Positions 25,624 through 34,823 of a stretch of DNA of 64,000 nt are shown in pieces; positions within the stretch are counted from its first letter, which is position 1, and each line of letters starts with the position of its first letter. Source of the stretch: Pseudofrankia nepalensis. Its GTDB lineage: Bacteria; Actinomycetota; Actinomycetes; Frankiales; Frankiaceae. Made by a program: the position numbers and the translations under genes. The stretch lies in assembly GCF_016786305.1 (NCBI RefSeq), contig NZ_JADWYV010000020.1; one strand, given 5' to 3'. The notes under the pieces are model-generated. The model was not told the DNA's origin. It made no database searches and saw nothing but the letters and a program-made list of their open reading frames with translations.

Positions 25624-26973
25624 GTGACGGATGACCTGGGATGCCTGGTCCAGCTGGCGCGTGACGCGGTGGCGGCCGGCGACGACCTGCCGGCCGGCGT
25701 CGCGCGGGTGCTCGGGCGGGAGGTCCGGCGGGCCGTCGTCGACTCGTGGACGCGGTCACGCTCGTTCGGCGTCGACCCTGAGCACAACACCCCGCCGGTC
25801 CGGCTCGCCGGCGACGGCCTGGCCGCCGCCCGCGCCGCGCACCCGCTCGCGGGCGTGCTGCCGCTGATCCGCGGCCTGCTCGTCGACCAGATCGCCGCCG
25901 ACGGAATGATCGTCGCCGTCAGCGACGCGGGCGGCACCCTGCTGTGGGTCGAGGGCGACCGCGCGGTGCGCGGGCGGGCCGAGGACATGGGGTTCACCGC
26001 CGGCGCGGCCTGGGACGAGGCGCACGCCGGCACGAACGCGCCGGGCCTCGCGCTCGCGATCGACGGCCGGGCCCGGGTGGCGGCGGCCGAGCACTGGGTG
26101 CGCACCGTGCGGCCGTGGAGCTGCTCCGCGAGCGCGGTCCACGACCCCGCCGACGGCCGGCTGCTCGGCGCTCTCGACGTGACCGGCGACAGCCGCGCCG
26201 CCGAGCCGGCCGTGCTCGCGCTGATCTCCGCGACCGTCGCGGCCGCCGAGCGCGAGCTGCTGATCCGGCGCCTGCGCGAGCCGGGCCGTGACCGTCCCCA
26301 GCGGCCCGCGGGCCATCGCGGGCCCCCGCGGTCCCACGACAGCCGGACCCGCGGCGACGACGGCCAGGGCGGGGCGCGGGGCGCGGGCAGCCGGATCCGG
26401 CTCGAGGTCGCCAGCGCCGACGCCCCGGCACTGGTCCGCGCGGGCAGGCGGCTGGCGATCACGCCGCGGCACGCGGAGCTGCTGTTGCTCCTCGCGGAGC
26501 ATCCCGACGGCCTGACCGCCGACGAGCTCGCGGCCGTGATCGACGAGCGGGCGCTGGACCCCGTGACCGTGCGCGCCGAGATGTCCCGCCTGCGCCGGGC
26601 CGTCGGCGCCGGGCTGGTCGGCTCCCGGCCCTACCGGGTCGTCGGCCCGCTCGAGACCGACGTCGCCGAGCTGCGCCGCCTGCTCGCCGCCGGCGACCAC
26701 GCGGGCGTCCTCGACCGGTGGGGCGGCCAGCTGCTGCCGCGCTCCGCCGCGCCGGGCGTCGCCATGCTGCGCGACCGGCTGCGCGCCGAGGTGCGCGCGG
26801 GGCTGCTGCGCCGCCGTGACCCGCGCCTGCTGCTGCGCTGGGCGGACAGCGCCGCCGGCGAGGACGACGTCGGCCTCTGGGAGGCCTGCCTGCGGCTGCT
26901 GCCCCCCGGCCCTGACCGGGACCGCGCGGCCGCCCGCCTCACGCTCCTGCACCGCGAGCTGTCGGCCCGCTAG
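25624..26973 (+). CDS. GAF-domain transcriptional regulator
   Basis: A 449-residue regulator. Residues ~75-220 form an AcoR-like GAF sensor (LVDQIAADGMIVAVSDAGGTLLWVEGD, FTAGAAWDEAHAGTNAPG, EHWVRTVRPWSCSASAVHDP). A charged Arg/Gly-rich linker follows (about 225-255). The C-terminal part (about 258-345) looks like a winged-helix domain (LTADELAAVIDERALDPVTVRAEMSRLRRAVG, SRPYRVVGPLETD). The AAA+ sigma-54-activating and Fis domains of classical AcoR are absent. It is divergent from the aldehyde dehydrogenase/DUF779 operon, which it probably controls in response to an aldehyde or alcohol. GTG at 25624 is preceded by a GGGGATCGGG stretch. Confidence 0.82.
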   Translation: MTDDLGCLVQLARDAVAAGDDLPAGVARVLGREVRRAVVDSWTRSRSFGVDPEHNTPPVRLAGDGLAAARAAHPLAGVLPLIRGLLVDQIAADGMIVAVSDAGGTLLWVEGDRAVRGRAEDMGFTAGAAWDEAHAGTNAPGLALAIDGRARVAAAEHWVRTVRPWSCSASAVHDPADGRLLGALDVTGDSRAAEPAVLALISATVAAAERELLIRRLREPGRDRPQRPAGHRGPPRSHDSRTRGDDGQGGARGAGSRIRLEVASADAPALVRAGRRLAITPRHAELLLLLAEHPDGLTADELAAVIDERALDPVTVRAEMSRLRRAVGAGLVGSRPYRVVGPLETDVAELRRLLAAGDHAGVLDRWGGQLLPRSAAPGVAMLRDRLRAEVRAGLLRRRDPRLLLRWADSAAGEDDVGLWEACLRLLPPGPDRDRAAARLTLLHRELSAR

Positions 26974-27108
26974 CGGCGCGCCGGGCCTTTCCGGACGCGT
27001 GGGGAATCTGGTCGGACCTCGCGTGCCGCCGGCCCCGGGCCTGTCCTATGACGGCGGACACGATCCTGGGCTCTCCCGGGGAGGCGGGGCGCGTGGTAGG
27101 TGTGGCGG

Positions 27109-27705
27109 ATGGGAATCGTCTCGCCTGGCTTCCAGGGGCGGCGCCGGAGCGGCTCGAAGCTGCCGCCGGGCCAGTACGAGGAAGAGGACTTCCCGGTGCT
27201 GTCCGCCGGGCCGACGCCGCGCGTCCCGCTGGACCGATGGCGGTTCATCATCACGACCGAGACGGGTGAGCGGTACGGCTGGAGCTGGGACGAGTTCCAG
27301 GCGCTGCCGCAGGAGACGCCGAAGGTCGACATCCACTGCGTCACCCGCTGGTCGAAGTTCGACACCGACTGGCAGGGCGTCTCGCTGGACGTCCTGTTCG
27401 CCGACGTCGAGACGACCGCCGATTACGCGATGGTGCAGTCCTACGACGGTTACACCACGAATCTGCCGTTGGAGGACCTGCTCGACGGCCAGGCCTGGAT
27501 CGCGCACAAGTACGCCGGCGAGGATCTGGATTCCGAGCACGGCGGTCCGGCCCGTCTCCTCGTCCCGCACCTGTACTTCTGGAAGTCCGCGAAGTGGGTC
27601 CGCGGTATCCAGCTCATGCTCGAGGACTCCCCGGGGTTCTGGGAGGCCGCCGGCTACCACGACCGCGGCGATCCCTGGCTCGAGCAGCGCTACCAGGGCG
27701 ACTGA
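27109..27705 (+). CDS. Sulfite oxidase-like molybdopterin protein
   Basis: A 198-residue single-domain member of the oxidoreductase molybdopterin-binding family (YedY/MsrP-like). It shows the Mo-ligand cysteine in DIHCVTRWSKFD, LDVLFADVE, YDGYTTNLPLEDL, and the end region GGPARLLVPHLYFWKSAKWVRGI. No Tat signal is present, so it is presumably cytoplasmic or works unexported. ATG at 27109 follows GGTAGG; GTG at 27100 is possible. A flavin reductase gene follows after an 80-bp repeat-bearing spacer and is the likely electron partner. The true substrate is unknown; 'sulfite oxidase' refers to fold only. Confidence 0.86.
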   Translation: MGIVSPGFQGRRRSGSKLPPGQYEEEDFPVLSAGPTPRVPLDRWRFIITTETGERYGWSWDEFQALPQETPKVDIHCVTRWSKFDTDWQGVSLDVLFADVETTADYAMVQSYDGYTTNLPLEDLLDGQAWIAHKYAGEDLDSEHGGPARLLVPHLYFWKSAKWVRGIQLMLEDSPGFWEAAGYHDRGDPWLEQRYQGD

Positions 27706-27770
27706 GGAGCAGGGCGACTGAGGAGCAGGGCGACTGAGGACAGGGCGGCCGAGGATCGGGACGACTGGGG
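27694..27770. repeat. 15-16-bp tandem repeat spanning a stop codon
   Basis: Units start at 27694, 27710, 27726 and 27741 with core CAGGGCGACTGAGGAG, decaying to the right. The first unit holds the TGA stop at 27703-27705. Confidence 0.85.
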
Positions 27771-27784
27771 AGCAAGGGGCATCC

Positions 27785-28549
27785 ATGGCCGGAACGGCCC
27801 GGGTCGCGGCCCGAATGGCCTGGCGGGTGGGCCGTCTCGTCGAGATCGTCGACGAGACGGCGACCGCCCGCACGCTCGTGCTCGACGTGCCCGGCTGGCC
27901 GGGGCACCTCGCCGGCCAGCGGGTCGACGTCCGGCTGACCGCCGAGGACGGCTACCGCGCCTCGCGCGCCTACTCCCTCGCCGCGCCCGCGGCCGGCGAC
28001 CGGGTTGAGATCACCGTCCAGCGCGTGCCGGACGGCGAGGTTTCGCCGTATCTGACCGAGGTCTTCACGGTGGGGGACCCGGTCGAACTACGCGGGCCGA
28101 TCGGCGGCTGGTTCGTCTGGCAACCGGACGGACCGGCCGAGCCCGTGCTCCTCGTCGCGGGTGGTTCCGGGATCGTCCCGCTGATGGCGATGATTCGCGC
28201 TCGCCGCGCGGCGCGCAGCCGGGTCCCGTTCCGGCTGGTCTACTCGCTGCGCGGCCCCGATGAGGCGTACTACGCATCCGAGCTGCGCGGCCGCGGCCGC
28301 GGCCCCGGTGACGGCGGCCTCGACGTCGCGTACGTCTACACCCGGTCCGTCCCGGAAGGCTGGCGGGCAGCACCCCGGCGGATCACCGCCGGTGATCTGG
28401 CGGCGTCCGGCTGGCCCGCCGACCTCGGCCCCACCTGCTATGTCTGCGGCCCCACCGGCTTCGTGGAGACCGTCGCCAACCTGCTCGTCACCCAGGGCCA
28501 CGATCCGTCCCGCGTCCGCACCGAACGCTTCGGTCCCACCGGCCGCTGA
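27785..28549 (+). CDS. Ferredoxin-NADP reductase-like flavoprotein
   Basis: A 254-residue FAD/NAD(P)H oxidoreductase of the ferredoxin reductase fold, without a C-terminal 2Fe-2S domain. Motifs are the FAD-binding SRAYSLAAP (RxYS), the pyrophosphate loop GPIGGWFVW, the NAD(P) motif VLLVAGGSGIVPLMAMI, and the terminal CYVCGPTGFVETVANLL. Next to a sulfite-oxidase-like molybdoprotein, it probably transfers electrons between NAD(P)H and that protein. This gene pair recurs in actinobacteria. The stop codon sits in a perfect 13-bp tandem duplication. A 7-bp hairpin (28648-28667) lies downstream. Confidence 0.87.
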   Translation: MAGTARVAARMAWRVGRLVEIVDETATARTLVLDVPGWPGHLAGQRVDVRLTAEDGYRASRAYSLAAPAAGDRVEITVQRVPDGEVSPYLTEVFTVGDPVELRGPIGGWFVWQPDGPAEPVLLVAGGSGIVPLMAMIRARRAARSRVPFRLVYSLRGPDEAYYASELRGRGRGPGDGGLDVAYVYTRSVPEGWRAAPRRITAGDLAASGWPADLGPTCYVCGPTGFVETVANLLVTQGHDPSRVRTERFGPTGR

Positions 28550-28563
28550 GACCGGCCGCTGAG
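28538..28563. repeat. 13-bp perfect duplication spanning a stop codon
   Basis: ACCGGCCGCTGAG occurs at 28538-28550 and 28551-28563. The TGA of the flavoprotein gene (28547-28549) is inside the first copy. Confidence 0.9.
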
Positions 28564-28647
28564 TCCGGCCCTGACACCGGCATGAGCCAGCCGAGCATCG
28601 AGTTTCGCTCCTGCCCTGGCGCAGGGTGCCCGTGAAACCGCCCTGAG

Positions 28648-28667
28648 GCCGCCGTGAAACCGGCGGC
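28648..28667 (+). terminator. Possible weak terminator hairpin
   Basis: GCCGCCG/CGGCGGC stem with loop tgaaac between the flavoprotein gene and the ABC exporter operon. No T-run, so it could equally be an operator. Confidence 0.35.
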
Positions 28668-28722
28668 TCGCAGAGTCGTTCGAGAGGGCGGCCACCGGCG
28701 CCGGCCCGGAAGGAGCAACTCG

Positions 28723-29727
28723 ATGACGCTCGCTGTTCATGCGCGCGGCCTGGTCAAGGTGTTCGGCGATGTCCGAGCCGTCAACGGCGTCGACCTCGAC
28801 ATCGGCGAGGGCGAGATCTTCGGCGTGCTCGGACCGAACGGCGCCGGCAAGACGACGATGCTGAAGATGCTGGCGACCCTGCTGGCGATCGACGAGGGCG
28901 AGGCGGCCGTCTTCGGCGTCGACGTCCGCCGCGAGCCGCACCGGGTGCGCCAGCTGATCGGCGTCACCGGCCAGTACGCCTCGGTCGACGAGAACCTCAC
29001 CGCGGCCGAGAACCTCTGGCTGTTCGGCCGGCTGCAGGGCCTGGGCCGCCGCCAGGCCCGCGCCACCGCCGCCGAGCTGCTCGAGCAGTTCGGCCTCACC
29101 GACGCGGCGAACAAGCGGATCTCGCAGTTCTCCGGCGGCATGCGGCGCCGGCTCGACCTGGCCGCGAGCCTCATCACCCGCCCGCCGCTGATCTTCCTCG
29201 ACGAGCCGACCACCGGCCTCGACCCGCGCACCCGCGGGCAGATGTGGGACACGATCCGCGGCCTGGTCGCCAGCGGGTGCACCGTCCTGCTCACCACGCA
29301 GTACCTCGACGAGGCCGACCAACTGGCCGACCGGATCGTGGTGATCGACCATGGCCGCAAGGTCGCCCAGGGCACGCCTGACGAGCTGAAGAACTCGGTG
29401 GGCGACCTGACGCTGCACCTGCGGCTCGCGGCGGGAGCCGACCTCTCCCTCGCCGGCGACGTGGTGCGCCGCCAGCTTGGCGGGGAGCCCGTCCTCACCC
29501 CCGAGTCCGGGCAGCTGAACGTGCCGCTCGCGTCGGCCGACCACGTCGCCGACGTGCTGATCGGCCTGCGTCAGGCGGGTGTGGCGCTGGCCTCGGTGAG
29601 TGTCGACAAGCCCACGCTCGACGAGGTCTTCCTCGCGCTCACCGGCCACGACGCCGGCGAGACCGAGCGGCCCGACCCGCGTCCGCAAGCGATCCCCGCG
29701 CAGGCTCCCGAGAAGGTGACCCGATGA
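28723..29727 (+). CDS. ABC exporter ATPase, DrrA type
   Basis: The 334-residue nucleotide-binding subunit of a drug/antibiotic-type ABC-2 exporter. Walker A is GPNGAGKTTMLKM, the Q-loop region VTGQYASVDENLT, the signature SGGMRRRLDLA, Walker B LIFLDEPTTGLD, and the H-region LLTTQYLDEADQLADR. The C-terminal ~90 residues form the DrrA-type extension ending in SVDKPTLDEVFLALTGHDA. AGGAG at 28711-28715 sets the ATG at 28723; the frame stays open a little upstream, but without a ribosome site. The stop overlaps the next gene's start (ATGA), so the permease is translationally coupled. The substrate is unknown. Confidence 0.93.
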   Translation: MTLAVHARGLVKVFGDVRAVNGVDLDIGEGEIFGVLGPNGAGKTTMLKMLATLLAIDEGEAAVFGVDVRREPHRVRQLIGVTGQYASVDENLTAAENLWLFGRLQGLGRRQARATAAELLEQFGLTDAANKRISQFSGGMRRRLDLAASLITRPPLIFLDEPTTGLDPRTRGQMWDTIRGLVASGCTVLLTTQYLDEADQLADRIVVIDHGRKVAQGTPDELKNSVGDLTLHLRLAAGADLSLAGDVVRRQLGGEPVLTPESGQLNVPLASADHVADVLIGLRQAGVALASVSVDKPTLDEVFLALTGHDAGETERPDPRPQAIPAQAPEKVTR

Positions 29728-30542
29728 GCACGATCACGATCGACGCCTGGGCCGCGGTGGCCCGCACCCAGGCCCGCCCGAGCGCCGCGGACACGTTCCG
29801 CCAGACGTTGGCGATGGCCTGGCGGGCCACCAAGAAGATGCGCCGCAACCCGGAGCAGTTCTTCGACGTGACCCTGCAGCCCATCCTGTTCACGGTGATG
29901 TTCGCCTACATCTTCGGCGGGGCGATCTCTGGTGACGTGAAGAGCTATCTGCCGCTGATGATCCCCGGCATCCTCGCGCAGACCGTGCTGACCTGCTCGA
30001 TGGCCACCGGCACCCAGCTCCGTGAGGACATGGACAAGGGCGTCTTCGACCGGTTCCGGTCGCTCCCGATGGCCCGGATCTCGCCACTGGCGGGCCCGAT
30101 GGTCGCCGACCTGCTCCGCTACACCATCGCGGCGACGATCACCTTCCTCATGGGCATCGCGATCGGCTACCGCCCGGGCGGCGGCGTTCTCGGTGTGCTC
30201 GGCGCGATCCTGCTGGCGGTCGTCACCGGGTGGTCGCTGGCCTGGGTGTTCACCTGCCTCGGCACGGTCGCGCGCAGCGCCCAGAGCGTCCAGGGCATCT
30301 CGATGCTGATCATGTTCCCGCTGACGTTCCTGTCGAACGCGTTCGTGCCCGTCGACACCCTGCCGGGCTGGCTGGCCGCGTTCGTCCGGGTCAACCCGGT
30401 GTCGCACCTGGTCTCCGCCGACCGGGACCTGGCCAACCACGCGGAGCTGACCGCGCAGGTCGGCTGGACGCTCGTCGCCTGCGCCGCCGTGATCGCGATC
30501 TTCGCGCCGCTGTCGGTGCGTCTCTACAAGCGGCACCTGTGA
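29724..30542 (+). CDS. ABC-2 exporter permease, DrrB type
   Basis: A 272-residue membrane subunit partner of the DrrA-like ATPase, with six predicted helices. Family landmarks are RNPEQFFDVTLQPILFTVMFAYIFGGAI at the first helix, SYLPLMIPGILAQTVLTCSMATGTQLREDMDKGVFDRFRSLPMAR, and FPLTFLSNAFVPVDTLPGWL near the C-terminus. It overlaps the ATPase gene by 4 bp. Convergent with the AfsR-like regulator; the spacer between them holds a 17-bp tandem repeat. Confidence 0.92.
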   Translation: MSTITIDAWAAVARTQARPSAADTFRQTLAMAWRATKKMRRNPEQFFDVTLQPILFTVMFAYIFGGAISGDVKSYLPLMIPGILAQTVLTCSMATGTQLREDMDKGVFDRFRSLPMARISPLAGPMVADLLRYTIAATITFLMGIAIGYRPGGGVLGVLGAILLAVVTGWSLAWVFTCLGTVARSAQSVQGISMLIMFPLTFLSNAFVPVDTLPGWLAAFVRVNPVSHLVSADRDLANHAELTAQVGWTLVACAAVIAIFAPLSVRLYKRHL

Positions 30543-30604
30543 GCCGAACCCGCCCGATCCCGGGGGCCTCGCCGAGCCGGCAGGGCCTCCGGGAGCCGGC
30601 GCGG

Positions 30605-30655
30605 CGACGGACTGAACTCGCCGACGGGGTGAACCGGACGACGGAGTGAACCCGG
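30605..30655. repeat. 17-bp tandem repeat in convergent spacer
   Basis: Three imperfect units at 30605, 30622 and 30639 (CGACGG-N2-TGAAC core) between the exporter permease gene and the convergent regulator gene. Confidence 0.7.
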
Positions 30656-30671
30656 GACTGGCGCGGGCGGC

Positions 30672-33600
30672 TCAGCCGAGCTGGTCGACGACGCGGCGCG
30701 CCTCGTCGACCAGCTCGGGCCCGCGCGCCTCGCCGTACTCCGCGCGGATCGCGGCGATCCGGCCGGGTGCCCGCTCCTCGGCGCGGAGCGCGATCCGCTC
30801 CCAGGACATCGTCGGGACCATGCGGTTGTAGGCGAACCGCTCGGCGAGCACCAGCAGCCGGACCGCGTCCGCCGCGGGCATCGCCGACCGCAGCAGCCCC
30901 CAGGCGCCGAGGGCGAACAGCGCCATGCCGCACACCGGATAGTCGAGGTGCGGCCGGCCCGGCTCCAGGGCGCACGACGTCCGGACGCGGCAGGCCCGGA
31001 ACAGCTCCGCCCCTTCGGCGGCCTCGGCCTCGCCGGTCGCGTGGTAGGCGAGCGCGGCCAGCAGGCCCGCGTCGCCGAACAGCGTCCAGGGCTCCACGCC
31101 GGTCGTCACGTGGCCGGGGATGCACAGGGCGTGCATGCGCGCCGCCGAGGTCCGGTACGCCGCGAGCCCGGCGGCCGGGTCTCCCCGCGCCAGCGCGAGC
31201 TCCCCGACCCCGATCCCATGCGCGAACACGCCGCCGAACAGGCCGTCGGGCTCCTTCAGCGTGGCCACCTGGTCGAGCCGGTCCGCGGCCTCGTCGAGGC
31301 GTCCGGCGGCCAGCGCGCTCAGTGCCAGGAGCGAGTGGAGCTGGATCAGGTCGTCGAGCGCGCCGAGGCGGTCGAGCACCGGTATCGCCGCGTGGGCGTG
31401 CGGCACGGCCGCGGCCGGATTGCCCTGCTGCATGTGGAGCCCGGCCAGATGGGCCCGCAGCAGCGCCGCCTGCCACGGCCCGTCGGTCGGCGGCCCCATC
31501 AGGGCCAGCGCCCGCTCGGCCGCGTCGATCGCCTCGGCGGGGTCGCCGACGTTCTCGAGCAGATGGCTCTTCCACTGCAGGGCCGCCGTCGCCACGCACG
31601 GGTCCGCCGAGCCGGCCAGCGCGTCCAGCCGGTCCCGCAGCCGCTGACCTGGTACCGGCTCCCGGGCGGGCGAGGTCTCCTGCGTGAGCAGGAGCACCCT
31701 GACCACGGCGTTGACCCGGCGGTCGCCGCCGCTGTCCGTCCCCAGCCGGACGAGCAGGTCGCGGATGGGACCGATGCTGTCCGCCGCCCCGATCATCGCG
31801 TTCTGCAGGACGACCGCGAGGGCGGCCCGGGTGCAGTCGGCGAGTTCCGGCGGCGGCTCCCAGCCCGACACCGCCTCACCGGTCGCGCCGGCCAGCGCGG
31901 CCACCCTGAGGTGCTCGCCCCTGACGGACCACAGCCCGCCCAGGCCGAACAGCAGCTGGACCGCGGCCCGAGGGTCGGCGGCGGCGAGCGCGCGGCGCAG
32001 CTCGTCCGCCAGATTGGTCTCCTCGGCGGCGAGCACGTCGATGGCCGTGAACTGGGCCGGGCTGAACAGCTGCTCCGCCGCGGCGCGGGCATAGCGGACC
32101 GCCCAGGCGAGCCGCGCCGCGTACGCCTGATCCTGTTCGCCTGACTCGCCAAGACGCAGGCGGCCGAACTCGCGCACCGTCTCCAGCATCCGGTAGCGCA
32201 CGCCGGCGGTCGTCTCGACGACCGTCAGCAGCGACTGGTCCACCAGCGCCTGCACCGCGGAGAGCGCGTCCGGGCCGAGCACCACCTCGGCGGTGGCGAG
32301 GGTGGCGCCGTCCTGGAAGACCGACAGCCAGCGCAGCGCCCGGCGCTCGGGCTCCGCCAGCAGGTTCCACGACCAGTCGATGACGGCGAGCAGCGTGCGG
32401 TGCCGGTCGGGGGCGTTCCTGAGCCCACCGCGCAGCAGGGCGAACCGGTCCGCCAACCGGCGGCGGATCTCCTCGACGGACATCACCCGCGCCTTGACGG
32501 CCGCCAGCTCGATCGCCAGCGGGAGCCCGTCGAGGCGGGTCACGAGGTCGGCCACCGCCTCGTCAGGGAGCCGGACGTCGGGCCGCGCCGCGACGGCCCG
32601 CTGCCGGAACAGCTGGACGGCCGCCGCATGGCCGAGCACGTCGAGGGAGTAGACATGCTCGGCGCTGATCGCCAGCGGCGTCCGCGACGTGGTGACCACC
32701 CGCAGGTCGCCGGTGGTGGCCACCAGGAAGGCGACCAGGTCGGCCACCGCGTCGACGAGATGCTCGCAGTTGTCGAGGATCAGCAGGCTGGGCGCCGCGC
32801 CGAGCTGCTGGGCGATCCGCCCGCGCGCGTCGGCGCGCTGCTGGGGGGTCATCGTCCGGCGCCCGTGCACCGAGTCGCGGACCCCCAGCGCCGAACCGAG
32901 CTCGCCGATCAGGTCCTCCGGCGTCGTGACGCCCACCAGGCCCACGAAATGCACCACCGGGTGCTCGGCCGACCGGCCGAGCGCGTGCGCGAGCCGAGTC
33001 TTGCCCAGGCCGCCGGCGCCCACGATCGACACCACCCGGGAGGTGCTCAGCAGCGCGCGCAGGCGCCGCAGGTCATCGTCGCGCCCGACCAGCGGGGTCG
33101 TCTCGTGGTGCAGGCCCTCGCGCACCGGCCTGTCGAGGTGCAGCAGCTCCCGGTACACCCGGTCGACCGGATCGCCGGGGCTGGCCCCGAGCCGCTCGCG
33201 CAGCTCGGCCCGGTACCGCTCGTACCGGTCCAGCGCCGCGCTCGTGCCGCGCGCCGCCGCCTCGCTGCGCAGCAGGCAGGCCAGCACCGCCTCGTCCGAC
33301 GGGTCCCGGCCCGCGGCCTCGGCCAGCGGCGGGAGGGCGGCGGCGTGCTCGCCGGCCAGGCTCAGCGCGCGGCCCAGCAGCCCGACGAGCTCGGCGCGGC
33401 GCGCCGCGGCGTCGCGGTGCAGCCCCGCCAGCGGGCGGTCGTCCCCGTCGGGCGGCGCCACCAGCGCCTCGGTGAGCGCCAGTGCCTCGGTCGCCGCGTC
33501 GCGCGCCTCGGCGAGATCACCGGTCGCGAGGCCGCGGCGCGCCCGCGCGGCCAGGTCACGCAGCCGGAAGGCGTCCACCTGGTCGGGCGGGACGCCAAGC

Positions 33601-33851
33601 CGGTAGCCCTGGCCATCCCAGACGACCGAGTCGGGCCCACACTGGGTGCGCGTCCGCGAGACCAGGACCTGCAGCGCCTTGCCGGCGTTGCCCGGGGACT
33701 CCTCGCCCCAGACCGCCTCGACGAGGCGTTCGCTCGCCATCACCTGACCGCCACCGGCGACCAGCGCGGCGAGCAGCGCCCGTGGGCGTTCGCCGACCAC
33801 GGGCTGGCCGCGCCAGCACACCCGGTCGAGCACGGACAGGACGATCGCCAC
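30672..33851 (-). CDS. AfsR/SARP-like transcriptional regulator (BTAD-NB-ARC-TPR)
   Basis: A large, 1059-residue STAND-type regulator. Residues ~1-90 form a winged-helix DNA-binding domain (GERPRALLAALVAGGGQVMASERLVEAVWG). Residues ~95-235 form a bacterial transcriptional activation (BTAD) domain (DAFRLRDLAARARRGLATGDLAEA, RAELRERLGASPG). An NTPase domain runs from about residue 250, with Walker A IVGAGGLGKTRLAHALG and Walker B SLLILDNCEHLVDAV. Then come helical NB-ARC elements and, from about residue 600, TPR-like repeats to the end. Proteins of this type control secondary metabolism in actinobacteria; the target here is not known. It is convergent with the exporter genes. GTG at 33851 has no strong ribosome site, so translation may be leaderless or start slightly differently. 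Confidence 0.88.
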   Translation of the reverse strand: MAIVLSVLDRVCWRGQPVVGERPRALLAALVAGGGQVMASERLVEAVWGEESPGNAGKALQVLVSRTRTQCGPDSVVWDGQGYRLGVPPDQVDAFRLRDLAARARRGLATGDLAEARDAATEALALTEALVAPPDGDDRPLAGLHRDAAARRAELVGLLGRALSLAGEHAAALPPLAEAAGRDPSDEAVLACLLRSEAAARGTSAALDRYERYRAELRERLGASPGDPVDRVYRELLHLDRPVREGLHHETTPLVGRDDDLRRLRALLSTSRVVSIVGAGGLGKTRLAHALGRSAEHPVVHFVGLVGVTTPEDLIGELGSALGVRDSVHGRRTMTPQQRADARGRIAQQLGAAPSLLILDNCEHLVDAVADLVAFLVATTGDLRVVTTSRTPLAISAEHVYSLDVLGHAAAVQLFRQRAVAARPDVRLPDEAVADLVTRLDGLPLAIELAAVKARVMSVEEIRRRLADRFALLRGGLRNAPDRHRTLLAVIDWSWNLLAEPERRALRWLSVFQDGATLATAEVVLGPDALSAVQALVDQSLLTVVETTAGVRYRMLETVREFGRLRLGESGEQDQAYAARLAWAVRYARAAAEQLFSPAQFTAIDVLAAEETNLADELRRALAAADPRAAVQLLFGLGGLWSVRGEHLRVAALAGATGEAVSGWEPPPELADCTRAALAVVLQNAMIGAADSIGPIRDLLVRLGTDSGGDRRVNAVVRVLLLTQETSPAREPVPGQRLRDRLDALAGSADPCVATAALQWKSHLLENVGDPAEAIDAAERALALMGPPTDGPWQAALLRAHLAGLHMQQGNPAAAVPHAHAAIPVLDRLGALDDLIQLHSLLALSALAAGRLDEAADRLDQVATLKEPDGLFGGVFAHGIGVGELALARGDPAAGLAAYRTSAARMHALCIPGHVTTGVEPWTLFGDAGLLAALAYHATGEAEAAEGAELFRACRVRTSCALEPGRPHLDYPVCGMALFALGAWGLLRSAMPAADAVRLLVLAERFAYNRMVPTMSWERIALRAEERAPGRIAAIRAEYGEARGPELVDEARRVVDQLG

Positions 33852-33965
33852 CCACCCAGGGTAGGGAGAAAGTGCCGTCCGGCGGCGACCACGTGCCGGT
33901 CGGCACCGACTGGCCGGCCGTGACGGCCGGTCGGCGGGCCGATCGTGACGGACGGGCGGGCGCGG

Positions 33966-34823
33966 TCAGCCGGCGTGGACGGGGGCCGCGGCCGGCTGGT
34001 CACACCGGATCACGTCGCCCTCCCTGCCGAGGCTCACCGTCAGGCCGTCGGCGTCCTCGGCGGTGAGCCTGGCCGCGAGCGCGTCGAGGTCGGCGTCGGT
34101 CCGGCCGGGGGAGTGGTGGATCAGCACCAGCGCCCGTACCCGGCACGCCCGCGCGAAGCGGATCGCGTCGTCGATCGTCGAGTGCCCGTAGGCGTCGGCC
34201 GCCGTCCGCTCGCCGAACCCGTTCGAGGCGTCGTGCAGCAGCAGGTCCGCGCCGTCCGCCAGCGCGAGCGCGGCCCTGGTCGGCCGGCCCGCGAGCGCGT
34301 GGTCCGGCAGGTAGGCGAGGCTCGCCCCGTCCGCGCTGACCCGGTAGCCGAAGGTGCGCCCGCCCTTGTGCGGGACCTCGGCCGCCGTGACCGTGAACCG
34401 CGGCGGAGCGGTGAGCCGGCCCGGGCGCGCGAGCCGGGTGTTCCAGTGGCCGCGCAGCCCGGAGATCTCGATCGGGAAGCTCGGCGGCGACATCGACCTG
34501 GCCAGCAGGCTGGCCGCGCCGCGCCCGCCCTGCGCCGGCACCCGCAGGTCGACGCGCGCGTCCGGCCGGTCCAGGCAACGCGTGAACGGCAGGCCCTGGG
34601 TGTGGTCCCAGTGCAGGTGCGTCAGCAGGATGGTGCCCTGGAACGGCGCCGGGCCGAGCAGTTCGTCGAGGTTGCGCAGCCCCGTCCCGGCGTCGAGCAC
34701 CAGCGCCGGGGACGGCTCGCCCGCCGCGGTGAGGGCCACACAGGAGGTGTGACCACCGTAGCGGGCGAACCGCTCGCCGGGCGCCGGCGTCGATCCCCTG
34801 ACTCCGAGCAGGTGCACGTTCAC
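33966..34823 (-). CDS. MBL-fold metal-dependent hydrolase
   Basis: A 285-residue metallo-beta-lactamase-fold protein of the type that includes PhnP, RNase Z-like enzymes and class II cyclic nucleotide phosphodiesterases. It starts MNVHLLGVRGSTPAPG. The metal site HxHxDH is seen in LTHLHWDHTQG (around residue 75), with later ligands in LLLHDASNGFGE and LVLIHHSPGRTDAD. Its GTG start overlaps the stop of the upstream cNMP-binding gene (GTGA), so the two are translated together. Given that partner and a divergent class III cyclase, it might degrade a cyclic nucleotide; this is an inference and other phosphoesters are possible. Confidence 0.83.
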   Translation of the reverse strand: MNVHLLGVRGSTPAPGERFARYGGHTSCVALTAAGEPSPALVLDAGTGLRNLDELLGPAPFQGTILLTHLHWDHTQGLPFTRCLDRPDARVDLRVPAQGGRGAASLLARSMSPPSFPIEISGLRGHWNTRLARPGRLTAPPRFTVTAAEVPHKGGRTFGYRVSADGASLAYLPDHALAGRPTRAALALADGADLLLHDASNGFGERTAADAYGHSTIDDAIRFARACRVRALVLIHHSPGRTDADLDALAARLTAEDADGLTVSLGREGDVIRCDQPAAAPVHAG

